Below, one piece after another: positions 1-9,191 of a stretch of 64,000 bases of DNA. Positions within the stretch are counted from its first letter, which is position 1, and every line of letters begins with the position of its first letter. The position numbers were made by a program, and so were the translations under genes. Under the pieces are notes generated by a model. It searched no databases. It was not told where the DNA came from and was given only the letters and a program-made list of their open reading frames with translations. The stretch comes from Clostridium estertheticum subsp. estertheticum (GTDB taxonomy: Bacteria > Bacillota > Clostridia > Clostridiales > Clostridiaceae): the NCBI RefSeq assembly GCF_001877035.1, contig NZ_CP015756.1, forward strand, positions 4,669,501-4,733,500, given 5' to 3'.

Positions 1-36
1 CTCTTAAAGTAAAGTCCTATTTTTTTTAACTTTTTT

Positions 37-729
37 CTATTCATTATGCTGTAACTCCATTTTATATCCTATACATCTTATTGTTTTTAAATATTTCGGA
101 TTTTTAGGGTCTTCTTCAATTTTTTCCCTAATATGGCTTATGTGTACCATGATAGTATTTGAGTCTCCATAATATGGATTACACCATACTATTTCATATA
201 GCTGTTTTTTAGTGTATACCTTTCCTGGATTCTCTAAAATAAACTCTAATAACCTATATTCCTTTGGATTTAAAGCTAAAGGAATATTATTTTTATAAAT
301 ACAACAACTATCCTTGTCTAGCATTAACTCTCCAACAACTATTGCAGTTTTATGAGTTTTATTAGAATATTTATAATACCTTCTAAGCTGAGCCTTAACC
401 CGTGCAATTATTTCAATAGGACTAAATGGTTTTATTACATAATCATCTGCCCCTAGTCCAAGCCCAAGTATTTTATCTGACTCTTCTTCCCTTGCAGTTA
501 TAAAAATTACCGGTATCTCACTAGTTTCTCTAATCTTTTCAAGAACTTTAAATCCATCAATTTTCGGAATCATAACATCAAGTAGTGCAATGTCTATATC
601 TTTACTTTCAAATATATCTAAAGCTTGAAGACCATCTTCTGCCGTAAAAATCTTATATCCTTCTTTTGATAAATGAATTTCTAGCAATTCTCTTATATCT
701 TGTTCATCCTCTACAATTAAAATATTCAT
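37..729 (-). CDS. OmpR/PhoB-family response regulator
   Basis: A 230-residue cytoplasmic transcription regulator. The receiver domain occupies residues 1-115, with the acidic pocket ED at 7-8 and the phospho-acceptor Asp at about 51 in LLDVMIPK. The switch Thr/Lys region reads FITARE and KPF. The C-terminal winged-helix DNA-binding domain is at about 130-226, with the usual PGKVYTKKQLYEIVW and IGYKMEL stretches. Its start has a good GGGAGG site just upstream. The cognate histidine kinase would be expected downstream on the minus strand, beyond base 1, so the two-component system is probably cut by the window edge. The adjacent ABC exporter genes upstream could be its target; that is inference from position only. 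Confidence 0.93.
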   Translation of the reverse strand: MNILIVEDEQDIRELLEIHLSKEGYKIFTAEDGLQALDIFESKDIDIALLDVMIPKIDGFKVLEKIRETSEIPVIFITAREEESDKILGLGLGADDYVIKPFSPIEIIARVKAQLRRYYKYSNKTHKTAIVVGELMLDKDSCCIYKNNIPLALNPKEYRLLEFILENPGKVYTKKQLYEIVWCNPYYGDSNTIMVHISHIREKIEEDPKNPKYLKTIRCIGYKMELQHNE

Positions 730-807
730 TATGTATCCCTCCCATCCTTTATATATTGTAACCCCAAAGTTATCATCAACTCAAATAAAATATTTAATCG
801 TATAATA

Positions 808-2484
808 CTACCCGGCAACAATACTCTGTTGCTCTTCTTCACCCATTCTAAAAACTCTGTCCGCGTTTTCAATAGTTGAGAGCCTGTGCGCAATGATTAT
901 AGTTGTTCTGGTCTTTCCATATTCATCTATAGTGCTTTTAATAAGTCTTTCCGACTCCGAATCAAGGGCTGATGTGGCTTCATCTAATAAAAGTATAGGC
1001 GCATTTTTAATGATAGCCCTTGCAATAGCTATTCTCTGACATTGTCCACCGGACAGTCTTATGCCTCTTTCACCAACAAGTGTCTCATATCCTTGTGGCT
1101 GCTGCCTTATAAAAGTGTCTGCATTTGCTGCTCGTGCTGCTGCAAATATTTCTTCATCCGTGGCATCTTCTCTTCCATATCGAATATTTTCCATAATCGT
1201 GGTGTTAAAAAGTATCGCTTCCTGTGGCACATAAGCAATCATATCGCGGATTTCACTCAAAATCATATCAGAGAGGTTCTTTCCACCGATAGATATCCCC
1301 CCTGAATTGATTTTATAAAATCCAAGTAAAAGCTTTGCAACAGAACTCTTCCCACTTCCACTTTCCCCGATAATTGCTAGTGTTTCGCCTTCTTTTACGG
1401 AAAGGTTAAAGTCTTTTAGCACCAATTTATCTTGTGTATATCCAAAGTTAACCTTATAAAATTGAATATATTCTGCTTGATTAATGTGCTCGGCTTCCCA
1501 TTTTAAAGGTTCTTCTTCTATGTCAAGAAAATCGTATATTCTCTCTGTTCCTGCAAGACTATTGTAAAACATGGGATAATACTGACCAAACTCTCTAAAA
1601 TTTGCATCGAGAGCTGTTTGTAAAGTCATTATTGCAAGGATATTACCATATGTAGTAAGTCCATGTTTTACCATTATTGTTCCAAGCAAAAGAAAGACCA
1701 ATATATTCAACATAGATATAAAGAAATTATAAGAAGTAAGCAAAGCTGTTATTTTACTATTTTTCAGACTAAGCCTAGAAACTTCACTGTTATCTTTCTT
1801 AAACTTCTCTCTCATACTGCCGGCAAGTTGATACATTTTTATTATTGACATGCCGCCTACAATATTTCCTATGGTAACTGTCATATTACTCATTTGTTTC
1901 TGAATTTCCTTCGTTGTTGCTTTGAGCCTTTTAGCTATGTAGGTATTCGCAGTAAGTGTAATTAGGTTCAATGTTAATATTATAAGTGTAATTCTGTAAT
2001 CAAATACGAACATAGGAATCAAATAAATCACTATGGTAGCAAGAGAAGCTACGGTACGTCTAAAGTGTCTCATAAAAATTACGGCTACCACCCATGTATC
2101 GTTTTCAAAGACAGACAATACCTCACCGCTATGTCTCTTTTCATAATAATTCACATCTATTTTATTAAACTTCTCGTACACAGCCTTATTCAAGTTACAA
2201 TGACCATATTTTGCCCTGCCATTAAACATAAATGTAAACACTGGAAGCAACAACACCATTAAGATCATATAAATGACAAGGATAGCAATCATTTTAAAAA
2301 TGAACCACATACTCTCTGGTGCACCAATATCAAGTAGCATCTTTAAGAGATACGATTCTAACAATGCACTGCTTGATTGTAACAGTATCATTCCTATTAT
2401 ACCCGTAAAATACACAAAGAAATGGCCTTTTAGAAACACGAAAGTATTCTTCAAATCTTTATACAATTCATGCATCTTGCTCAC
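808..2484 (-). CDS. ABC exporter half-transporter (membrane and ATPase domains fused)
   Basis: A 558-residue type IV (ABCB-like) exporter half. Six transmembrane helices lie in about residues 15-310 and the nucleotide-binding domain in about 335-550. Visible motifs are Walker A GESGSGKS, signature LSGGQCQRIAIARA, Walker B ILLLDEATSALD with the catalytic Glu, and the H-loop His in IIAHRLS. The gene overlaps the end of the upstream half-transporter by 17 bp, so the two are translationally coupled and very probably form a heterodimer like BmrCD or TmrAB. The substrate cannot be told from sequence; drugs, peptides or lipids are all possible. Confidence 0.92.
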   Translation of the reverse strand: MSKMHELYKDLKNTFVFLKGHFFVYFTGIIGMILLQSSSALLESYLLKMLLDIGAPESMWFIFKMIAILVIYMILMVLLLPVFTFMFNGRAKYGHCNLNKAVYEKFNKIDVNYYEKRHSGEVLSVFENDTWVVAVIFMRHFRRTVASLATIVIYLIPMFVFDYRITLIILTLNLITLTANTYIAKRLKATTKEIQKQMSNMTVTIGNIVGGMSIIKMYQLAGSMREKFKKDNSEVSRLSLKNSKITALLTSYNFFISMLNILVFLLLGTIMVKHGLTTYGNILAIMTLQTALDANFREFGQYYPMFYNSLAGTERIYDFLDIEEEPLKWEAEHINQAEYIQFYKVNFGYTQDKLVLKDFNLSVKEGETLAIIGESGSGKSSVAKLLLGFYKINSGGISIGGKNLSDMILSEIRDMIAYVPQEAILFNTTIMENIRYGREDATDEEIFAAARAANADTFIRQQPQGYETLVGERGIRLSGGQCQRIAIARAIIKNAPILLLDEATSALDSESERLIKSTIDEYGKTRTTIIIAHRLSTIENADRVFRMGEEEQQSIVAG

Positions 2485-4198
2485 CTGTATTACCTAAGAC
2501 TTGATTGCTATAAAGCATATTATATACCCCTTTCTTTTCTAATAGACCTTCATGTGTTCCATTTTCAGCTATAATGCCATGGCTTAATACATATATTTCA
2601 TCTGCATTAATGATCGTTGATAAGCGGTGGGCTATGAGAATGACTGTTTTTCTTTCACTATAATTTTCGATGGCCTTTTGGATTAGCTTTTCTGATTCTA
2701 CATCAAGAGCTGATGTCATTTCATCTAGCAAAAATATAGGTGCATCCTTTAAAAAAGCACGTGCAATGGCGATGCGCTGTTTCTGCCCTCCTGAAATATT
2801 AGTTCCTCTTTCAGATAAAACCGTCTGATAGCCTTCTGACATACTCATTATAAAATCATGGGCATAAGCTTTTTCAGCCGCTTGTATTATTTCATTAAAT
2901 GAAGCATCAGGCTTGCCATAGGCAATATTTTGAGCAACTGTCCCTTCAAAAAGATATGTATCTTGCGCTACATAGGAAATATTCTTTCTTGCCTTCTCAA
3001 TGTCCCATTCCATTATATTCTTACCAAATAAACGTACTTCGCCTTGGGTAGTTGTATGAAATCCTAATAACAACTTAAATAAAGTACTCTTACCGCTTCC
3101 ACTCGAGCCAACAAGTGCAACTGTTTTTCCTTTTGGTATAAACAAACTTATATCATTGAGTACATTGTCTGACGTTTTATTATCTTTACCATAGGAAAAA
3201 GAGACGTTATGAAGTTCAAACGCTATCTCCCTTTCAAAAGCTTCTCCTGTTCCAAAGGCTTCTTCGCTAAGTTCCACAATTTCCATCACTCTGTCCACAG
3301 AAACCATGGCTTCTTTAAACTCAGTTACATATCTTGTAAGTTCTGAAAGGGGTTTTGATACATTTTGTAACAACAAGATAAAAGCTACCATTTCACCATT
3401 TGTAATATTGCCCTTATAAGCATTATAAAACCCTAACATTATGGAAACAAACATAGGTGCTGACCTAATGACATATTTATAAGGTCCTGCTTTGACCACT
3501 AACTTCTCATAAGCTACAAAATATGAAGTTGCCTGTTCCATATTTTCATCAAAATATTTTTTACGTCTTTCTCTAAGATTATATGCTTTCTCAATTTTAA
3601 TACCATTTACAGTGTCTTGTGCGATCCCCATAACCTCATCCATCTTCTTGCTGAACTTTTCCATTGTATCATAAGTAGGTGCTGCCACTTTCTTAGCAAC
3701 TGCCACTGCAACAGGTATACATAGAGCACTTACAAGTGTCATTGTAATATTAAGTGTCAAAAGATATATAAAACAGCAGATAAGAACAATCATGTTGCTT
3801 AAAAATTCTGGCAATCCTCCAGACATATAATCGCCTACGCTACTCATATCATGAAGTATTCTATTATTGATACTGCCTGAAGATTCATTTTCAAAATACT
3901 CATATTTGCTGTTTATTAGCTTATCATTGGTTATATTTCTAAGCTTCTCTATCAGTCCAATTGAAAACTTAGACCTGATAATCACCCCACTATAGCTTAG
4001 CCCAACTCCCAAAAACGTTATAATTACAAATTGAACAAATATTCCAAGCATCTTTCCCTCGTCAATGCCATGGTCTACTGCATTTTTCGCAAAATTACTT
4101 ACTATAATTGTTATACCTGCCATCCCCATATTCATTAGGAGCTGCAGGATAAACAACTCTTTCTTATCTGACAGCTTCCATATCTTTAATATATTCAT
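2468..4198 (-). CDS. ABC exporter half-transporter, partner of the downstream gene
   Basis: A 576-residue ABCB-like half-transporter. The N-terminal six-helix membrane domain covers about 15-310 and the ATPase domain about 335-570. Motifs are Walker A GSSGSGKS, signature ISGGQKQRIAIARA, and Walker B FLLDEMTSALD with the catalytic Glu retained, so neither half shows the obvious degenerate site seen in some heterodimeric exporters. It is the first gene of a two-gene operon. A run of seven G residues sits in the leader just before the start. A perfect 14-bp palindrome 58 bp upstream is a candidate operator. Confidence 0.92.
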   Translation of the reverse strand: MNILKIWKLSDKKELFILQLLMNMGMAGITIIVSNFAKNAVDHGIDEGKMLGIFVQFVIITFLGVGLSYSGVIIRSKFSIGLIEKLRNITNDKLINSKYEYFENESSGSINNRILHDMSSVGDYMSGGLPEFLSNMIVLICCFIYLLTLNITMTLVSALCIPVAVAVAKKVAAPTYDTMEKFSKKMDEVMGIAQDTVNGIKIEKAYNLRERRKKYFDENMEQATSYFVAYEKLVVKAGPYKYVIRSAPMFVSIMLGFYNAYKGNITNGEMVAFILLLQNVSKPLSELTRYVTEFKEAMVSVDRVMEIVELSEEAFGTGEAFEREIAFELHNVSFSYGKDNKTSDNVLNDISLFIPKGKTVALVGSSGSGKSTLFKLLLGFHTTTQGEVRLFGKNIMEWDIEKARKNISYVAQDTYLFEGTVAQNIAYGKPDASFNEIIQAAEKAYAHDFIMSMSEGYQTVLSERGTNISGGQKQRIAIARAFLKDAPIFLLDEMTSALDVESEKLIQKAIENYSERKTVILIAHRLSTIINADEIYVLSHGIIAENGTHEGLLEKKGVYNMLYSNQVLGNTGEQDA

Positions 4199-4255
4199 GC
4201 CCTAATACCCCCCCTGGTCAGTAAAACATAATTTGTTTGTTTATTATTTACTCTT

Positions 4256-4269
4256 TGTAAAGCTTTACA
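4256..4269. promoter_or_regulatory. 14-bp perfect palindrome, candidate operator of the ABC exporter
   Basis: The sequence TGTAAAGCTTTACA is a perfect inverted repeat 58 bp upstream of the exporter start. It resembles repressor sites of the GntR or MarR type in symmetry only. It is not a CcpA cre site, because the centre is GC rather than CG. No cognate regulator can be named. Confidence 0.4.
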
Positions 4270-4340
4270 TTAAAAGCGTATTTACTTATGTACTGCTCAC
4301 CCTATGATTAGCCGGTGAGGTTTTTACACTATTAAAAACA

Positions 4341-4367
4341 CCCAATATGATTTTACTTCATATTAGG
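4341..4367 (-). terminator. Terminator-like hairpin downstream of rlmH
   Basis: Arms CCCAATATGA and TCATATTAGG (one mismatch) enclose a 7-nt loop. T-rich tracts flank the hairpin on both strands. It lies about 190 nt past the rlmH stop, so it could end that transcript. Confidence 0.45.
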
Positions 4368-4556
4368 ATTTTTTAAACTATATGCTCTTTTAGGCGTTCT
4401 ATACTTATTCTATCATTTTTTACATGTATATACAATATTTGCAATCTTTCAAACCTAATTAATTCTTAGAATAGTTCTGTAAAATAAAAAAATACACCAA
4501 TTTATTTCTAACACCGCAAACCCTTATACATTATACTTTATATTAAAAACCCTCAT

Positions 4557-5036
4557 TTACTTATGGTACGGTTCCCCACTTATTATTCTAAATCCTCTAT
4601 AAATCTGTTCAAGTAGCATAACTCTAAATAGCTGATGTGGGAAAGTCATCTTAGAAAAACATAATTTATAATTGGACCTTTCTAAAACACCTTTAGACAA
4701 ACCTAATGATCCACCAATTACAAAAACTATATTGCTCTCTCCCCTTACCCCTAAATCCATTATATAATTTGAAAATTCCTCTGAGGACACCATATTCCCC
4801 TTTAGTTCTAGAGCAATAACAAACATATTATCCTTTATATTCTTAAGTATAGCCTCTCCTTCTTTTACTTTTATTAATGTCTCCTCTTTTCCAGAAGCAT
4901 TATCTGGCGTTTTCTCATCACTTAACTCAATTATATTAAGTTTACAATATCTAGATAATCTTTTTGCGTATTCATCTATAGCGCTTCTTAGGTATTTTTC
5001 TTTTACTTTCCCTACACATATTATACTTATGCTCAT
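4557..5036 (-). CDS. rlmH: 23S rRNA (pseudouridine1915-N3)-methyltransferase RlmH
   Basis: A 159-residue SPOUT-class methyltransferase that methylates pseudouridine 1915 in helix 69 of 23S rRNA on assembled 70S ribosomes. The length is exactly that of the family. Visible features are the N-terminal ISIICVGKVKEKY strand, the AdoMet-binding knot with FVIGGSLGLS at about 105-115, and the invariant C terminus FPHQLFRVMLLEQIYRGF...GEPYHK. In Bacillota this gene typically sits in the origin-proximal part of the chromosome, which fits the WalJ-type gene found 1.5 kb away. It is monocistronic as far as can be seen. Confidence 0.97.
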   Translation of the reverse strand: MSISIICVGKVKEKYLRSAIDEYAKRLSRYCKLNIIELSDEKTPDNASGKEETLIKVKEGEAILKNIKDNMFVIALELKGNMVSSEEFSNYIMDLGVRGESNIVFVIGGSLGLSKGVLERSNYKLCFSKMTFPHQLFRVMLLEQIYRGFRIISGEPYHK

Positions 5037-5214
5037 TTTAAATCTCCCTTAGTTTACTTATATAACAATTGTCATACATATAACATACTACTATTATATG
5101 CTCAAATCTCTCCCTTTATAAAATACATATGTGATTTTTAGCAATGCTAAAAGGTTTTAAGTTTTTGATACTTCAGCTCTGATAAGTTCTGCCTAATAAT
5201 CATAGACAAATAAA
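5037..5214. other. Intergenic region downstream of the SEC-C gene
   Basis: No gene or recognisable RNA is seen here. The stretch is AT-rich and carries the leader of rlmH at its left edge. Confidence 0.5.
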
Positions 5215-5255
5215 AAAGTAATAAACCTTGTCCCAAAGGCAAAGTTTATTACTTT
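5215..5255 (-). terminator. Rho-independent terminator of the SEC-C protein gene
   Basis: The arms AAAGTAATAAAC and GTTTATTACTTT pair perfectly around a GC-containing loop. A run of six T follows on the minus strand, 40 nt past the stop codon. Confidence 0.8.
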
Positions 5256-5294
5256 AATTCGTTTGTTTTTTATTTTCTTATATAATTACTGAAA

Positions 5295-5792
5295 TTATTT
5301 TCCACAACATTTCTTATATTTTTTTCCGCTTCCACAAGGACATGCATCATTTCTTCCAACTTTATCATTATTAACTACCATTTTAGAATCTCTATATGAC
5401 CTTTGAATTTCTTTTCTCTTTTCCTTTGAAAAAATCCCTTCCCATTGTGGAAGTTCATATAAATAATCTGCTTTAGCATCTAACATATTAAAATAAAGTT
5501 TTTCAAAATCTACTTTGAAATTAACTTTTGTGTCACTTTGAGTTTCTTCTAATTGTACAGGCTCTAGAAGACTATCATTTATTCCATCAGTAAACCCCAT
5601 AAAATATATGTTAGATACTTCAAATTGTTTAGCAAGTTCTTCCATTGTACCTTCAACCTTATCTGTATGGTTTGCTAATAATTTAGTATAAATACGTCTT
5701 TCAATCTCACCATAGTCATGCCAAAACGCAGCTTCTCCTCTACTTTTAACATAATCAACCACCATATCTGTCCATTCTTTATATAAACTCAT
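5295..5792 (-). CDS. SEC-C metal-binding motif protein
   Basis: A 165-residue soluble protein. Its last 20 residues form a SEC-C zinc motif, [13 protein letters not shown], with the C-x-C...C-C/H ligand pattern also found at the end of SecA. The preceding 140 residues are helical, acidic and rich in Tyr/Trp, and I do not recognise a catalytic domain there. Related clostridial proteins carry the same domain order. SEC-C tails generally mediate ribosome or SecB contact; that function is not proven here. It stands alone, with its own terminator at 5215-5255. Confidence 0.8.
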   Translation of the reverse strand: MSLYKEWTDMVVDYVKSRGEAAFWHDYGEIERRIYTKLLANHTDKVEGTMEELAKQFEVSNIYFMGFTDGINDSLLEPVQLEETQSDTKVNFKVDFEKLYFNMLDAKADYLYELPQWEGIFSKEKRKEIQRSYRDSKMVVNNDKVGRNDACPCGSGKKYKKCCGK

Positions 5793-5886
5793 CCTCTATT
5801 CTCCTTCAAATCATAATATATTTATTATATCTCTTTATTATAATAAATACTTCACAAATTAATATATTTGTGCGTTTTTTTGCTAT

Positions 5887-6450
5887 TTATTTCTTTAATA
5901 GCGTTAATCCTTCTTTACTAAAAGGCTTAGATACATCAAAATTTCCACCTATAGTATCGATATCATTATTCTCAAGTGTCAGTTTAATTTTTTTTATAGA
6001 CGACAATTGAGTTAACGATGCCGCTATACTTTGAAGGCAACTTTTTTCTTTAGCCTCTGACATATTTATTTTAGCTTCTTTGCTTAAATTTACATAAGCA
6101 ATATTATCTTTAATTGAAAAACTAAGTAGTCTAGTTTCTTTTGGAAGTACTGGTTTAAGCTCACTTTTTACAGTAGGCCCTTTTATAAGTTCCTGAATTA
6201 TAGTCTCACCAATGAGCTCTTCCTTATTAACAATTCTCTCATCTTTAACTACTTTCACTGTAGATCCATCTTTAGTACCATCAAAATAAATACCCAATTG
6301 AATAAAGCCATCTTTTTCTAGAGGTAGTTTTAGATTTTCAAGTTTTTCTTTATTAGTGACGCTTTTCTCATCTTTTTCTTCACACCCTGAAAATGCCATT
6401 GTTGACGCAACTAGAATAGAACATACTAATATTTTGATTGCTTTTTTCAT
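5887..6450 (-). CDS. GerMN-domain lipoprotein
   Basis: A 187-residue exported lipoprotein. The signal sequence at residues 1-22 ends in a lipobox, FSGC, so Cys22 should be lipidated and the protein anchored outside the membrane. Residues about 45-185 match the GerMN (sporulation/spore germination) domain, with the typical pattern of a strand-rich segment, LIKGP and IAYVNLS. GerMN domains occur in Bacillus GerM and in many clostridial lipoproteins. Whether this one is sporulation-specific cannot be told, since no sigma-E/G/K promoter was recognised. The WalJ-type gene lies 66 bp upstream on the same strand and may be co-transcribed. Confidence 0.85.
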   Translation of the reverse strand: MKKAIKILVCSILVASTMAFSGCEEKDEKSVTNKEKLENLKLPLEKDGFIQLGIYFDGTKDGSTVKVVKDERIVNKEELIGETIIQELIKGPTVKSELKPVLPKETRLLSFSIKDNIAYVNLSKEAKINMSEAKEKSCLQSIAASLTQLSSIKKIKLTLENNDIDTIGGNFDVSKPFSKEGLTLLKK

Positions 6451-6516
6451 ATTTGACCTCTCCTTTAATAATTTACTAAAGTATTGAATCTACTGAGGTA
6501 GTAATATCTATTTTTC

Positions 6517-7302
6517 TTAAAATTCAATTAGATTACTTGGCATATCTCTTTTAGCTAAATTCAAAGAAATTTCCTTACCTATTTCAATATTGTTTTCTTT
6601 AAGAATATTAACTACTGTTTGATAAGCTAAATCGGGAAAATTATTTGTTTTACTTAAGTGACCTAAAATGATATGTTTGTACTTATTACCCATTATATCC
6701 ACTATGGCTTGTCCACATGCATCATTAGATAAATGACCTACATCACTTAATATTCTTCTTTTTAATGAATATGGATATGGTCCAAATTTGACCATTTCTA
6801 CATCATGGTTACTCTCGAGTAAAACCACATCAGCATCTTTTATTATATTCTTTACTTCCTCAGAAAAATAACCTAAATCAGTAGCTATACAGGCTTTCTT
6901 TTTTCCGGTATATAAAGCATATCCTATAGGTGCTGCTGCATCATGTGATAGTTTATAATTTGTTATATGCATATCCATTATATCCACAGAATTATTATTT
7001 ATAATTCTTATATTATCTTCTTTTATATTCCCTATCTTACTCTCCATAGCTTTCCAAGTATCTTCGTTTGCGTAAATCGGTATATTATATCTTCTTGAAA
7101 CAATACCAGCACCCTTTATGTGGTCAGAGTGTTCATGAGTAATAAAAATACCATCGAGATCATTAGGGTCTTGATTTATATATTTAAGCGCGCCTTCAAT
7201 ACTTTTTCCCGGCATACCCGCATCCACTAAAATTTTTGTGTTTTGTGACGCTACAAATATACTATTTCCACTACTTCCACTATATAATGGACAAAAAATC
7301 AT
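6517..7302 (-). CDS. walJ: MBL-fold metallo-hydrolase, YycJ/WalJ family
   Basis: A 261-residue metallo-beta-lactamase-fold protein. The metal-binding THEHSDH motif is at about residues 55-61, and further ligands are seen in LSHDA, ATDLGY and the C-terminal ILGHLS. The N terminus, FCPLYSGSSGNS, is typical of WalJ (YycJ), a predicted 5'-3' DNA exonuclease that in Bacillus affects coordination of cell division with replication and mismatch repair. Here it is not in a walRK operon, unlike in Bacillus. The start is supported by an AAAGGAG site 8 nt upstream. murA ends 26 bp upstream on the same strand, so the two may be co-transcribed. Confidence 0.88.
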   Translation of the reverse strand: MIFCPLYSGSSGNSIFVASQNTKILVDAGMPGKSIEGALKYINQDPNDLDGIFITHEHSDHIKGAGIVSRRYNIPIYANEDTWKAMESKIGNIKEDNIRIINNNSVDIMDMHITNYKLSHDAAAPIGYALYTGKKKACIATDLGYFSEEVKNIIKDADVVLLESNHDVEMVKFGPYPYSLKRRILSDVGHLSNDACGQAIVDIMGNKYKHIILGHLSKTNNFPDLAYQTVVNILKENNIEIGKEISLNLAKRDMPSNLIEF

Positions 7303-7327
7303 AATTGTCTCCTTTAATTTAAAATTG

Positions 7328-8584
7328 TTATATAGTAACTCTCTTTATGTCTGCACCTATATTTCTAAATTTTTCTTCTATATTAGGGTATCCCCTATCA
7401 ATATGTTCTATACCCAGAATTTCTGTGGTACCTTCAGCTATAAGCCCTGCAATAACTAAAGCTGCTCCGGCTCTTAAATCTGATGCCACAACTACTGTTC
7501 CTTTTAGTTTGCTTACACCATCAACTGTAGCAACAGTTCCTTCAACATTGATATTAGCACCCATTTTTTTTAATTCATCCACTTGTTTAAATCTAGATTC
7601 ATAGATACTTTCATTTATTATACTTCTCCCCTCTGAAATACAAAGCAATGCATTCATTGGTTGTTGCACATCTGTTGGAAATCCTGGATAAGGTAGTGTC
7701 TTAATGTTTACAGCCTTAAGTCTTCCTTCGGACTTGACCGTAACACTATCTCCACCTTCAATTACCTCTGCGCCCATTTCAATGAGTTTTGCAGAAATTG
7801 ATTCAAGATGTTTTGGTATAACATTATTTATAGTTACCTCTCCACCACAAGCAGCTGCTGCTATCATAAAGGTACCTGCTTCAATCTGATCTGGGATTAC
7901 ACTATAGTTACATCCTGTTAATTCCTCAACCCCTATAATCCTTATAACATCTGTACCTGCACCTTTAATATTAGCTCCCATAGAATTTAAAAAGTTAGCT
8001 ACATCAACAACATGTGGTTCTTTTGCAGAATTTTCTAAAATAGTTGTACCTTCTGCAAGCGTTGCGGCTGTCATTACATTTATCGTTGCCCCTACAGTAA
8101 CAACATCAAAATAAATACTAGTTCCGATTAACTTATCAGCCTGAACATTTACAGCACCATTCTCAATAGTCACCGTTGCCCCGAGTGCCTCAAAACCTTT
8201 TATATGTTGGTCTATTGGTCTAGCCCCTATTGGACACCCTCCTGGGAGTTCTACTCTAGCCTTTTTAAACCTAGCTAAAAGCGCACCAATCAAATAATAT
8301 GATGCTCTCATTTTTCTTACATCTTCTGTATTAGCATTTATACTAATTATACTTGTGCTATCTATTGTAACCGAATCTTTTTCTCTTTTAATTTCGCAGC
8401 CTAAATTTTCCAATATTCTTTCAATACAATTTACGTCTTCTATATCTGGAATATTTTCAATGATACATTTACCCTTACTTGCTATTATAGCTATTGGTAA
8501 AATTGCTACTGCTGCATTTTTTGCACCACTTATTTCCACTTGACCAAGGATACGTCGACCCCCGTTAATTACCAATTTATCCAT
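7328..8584 (-). CDS. murA: UDP-N-acetylglucosamine 1-carboxyvinyltransferase
   Basis: A 418-residue MurA, the cytoplasmic enzyme that adds enolpyruvate from PEP to UDP-GlcNAc in the first committed step of peptidoglycan synthesis. The duplicated EPSP-synthase fold is full length. The catalytic Cys lies in the [11 protein letters not shown] loop near residue 116, so the enzyme should be fosfomycin-sensitive. [12 protein letters not shown] at the N terminus and [13 protein letters not shown] near the C terminus are conserved. A GAGGATG ribosome site precedes the ATG. Clostridia usually carry two murA copies; which one this is cannot be decided here. Confidence 0.96.
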   Translation of the reverse strand: MDKLVINGGRRILGQVEISGAKNAAVAILPIAIIASKGKCIIENIPDIEDVNCIERILENLGCEIKREKDSVTIDSTSIISINANTEDVRKMRASYYLIGALLARFKKARVELPGGCPIGARPIDQHIKGFEALGATVTIENGAVNVQADKLIGTSIYFDVVTVGATINVMTAATLAEGTTILENSAKEPHVVDVANFLNSMGANIKGAGTDVIRIIGVEELTGCNYSVIPDQIEAGTFMIAAAACGGEVTINNVIPKHLESISAKLIEMGAEVIEGGDSVTVKSEGRLKAVNIKTLPYPGFPTDVQQPMNALLCISEGRSIINESIYESRFKQVDELKKMGANINVEGTVATVDGVSKLKGTVVVASDLRAGAALVIAGLIAEGTTEILGIEHIDRGYPNIEEKFRNIGADIKRVTI

Positions 8585-8758
8585 ATTTGTATCATCCTCA
8601 CTATACCTTATATATTAAGTATTTTTATTTTTATTATTATTTTTATACATACAACTCGATTATACCATATCTACATTATATTCTAGCACTTATTTTAAAA
8701 ATGTTAAATAATATTGTTATGTTTAACACAATATTTATAATTTCTACTTATATAATAT

Positions 8759-8791
8759 AAAAATCACCCGTAAAAAATACGGGTGATTTTT
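8759..8791 (-). terminator. Terminator of the DUF1540 gene
   Basis: AAAAATCACCCGTA pairs perfectly with TACGGGTGATTTTT around a 5-nt loop. It lies immediately downstream of the stop at 8795 and separates that gene from murA. It has A and T tracts on both sides and could work in either direction. Confidence 0.85.
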
Positions 8792-8794
8792 ATA

Positions 8795-8956
8795 TTATTT
8801 CATTGTCTTAAAACTACCGCAATCTGTACATTCTGGTGTTTTAGCAACACTTTCATGTTTTACTACATCAATTTTGTTTAAAGTACAAAAATTGTCATCT
8901 TTACAATGATATTCACATTCACTTACTACACAACCTATACTATCATTATGCTCCAT
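8795..8956 (-). CDS. DUF1540-type small cysteine-rich protein
   Basis: A 53-residue protein beginning MEHNDSIGCVVSEC. Five cysteines (C-x4-C-x3-C, C, then CTDCG near the end) match the small DUF1540 proteins common in clostridia, which are thought to bind metal. The start has a GGGAGGCG site at the proper distance. It is followed directly by a strong hairpin terminator, so it is a single-gene unit. The function is unknown. Confidence 0.8.
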   Translation of the reverse strand: MEHNDSIGCVVSECEYHCKDDNFCTLNKIDVVKHESVAKTPECTDCGSFKTMK

Positions 8957-9152
8957 AAAAAACGCCTCCCTTTATTTAGTACAAATCTATTATTAGTATT
9001 ATTAATATAATTTATTCAACTAATAAAAACTTTTTATATATACTTATGTATCTTAATAAAATTAAAATAATGTTGATTACAGAAATTTACACTAAAAATA
9101 CAAAGAACAAAAATTATGTTATAATAAACTTATAATTTAATCAAAATAATAT

Positions 9153-9168
9153 TAACCAATGTTGGTTA
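9153..9168. promoter_or_regulatory. 16-bp perfect palindrome in the leader of the 2H operon
   Basis: TAACCAATGTTGGTTA is a perfect inverted repeat. It lies between two TATAAT-like hexamers (9120-9125, 9131-9136) and the GGAGG site of the first gene at 9181. Its position just downstream of the likely start point fits a repressor operator. No regulator gene is adjacent. Confidence 0.5.
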
Positions 9169-9191
9169 TTAATTTCACTTGGAGGACAAAA

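Larger units (their letters stand above)
4199..4556. other. 358-bp intergenic region between exporter operon and rlmH
   Basis: No ORF with a ribosome site is visible. The stretch holds the exporter's promoter side, including a palindrome at 4256-4269, a CTCACC/GGTGAG hairpin around 4296-4319, and a terminator-like hairpin at 4341-4367. The remainder is plain AT-rich sequence. Confidence 0.6.

Noticed and set aside
4256-4269. CcpA cre site
   Set aside because: The centre is GC instead of the required CG, and the outer bases do not fit.
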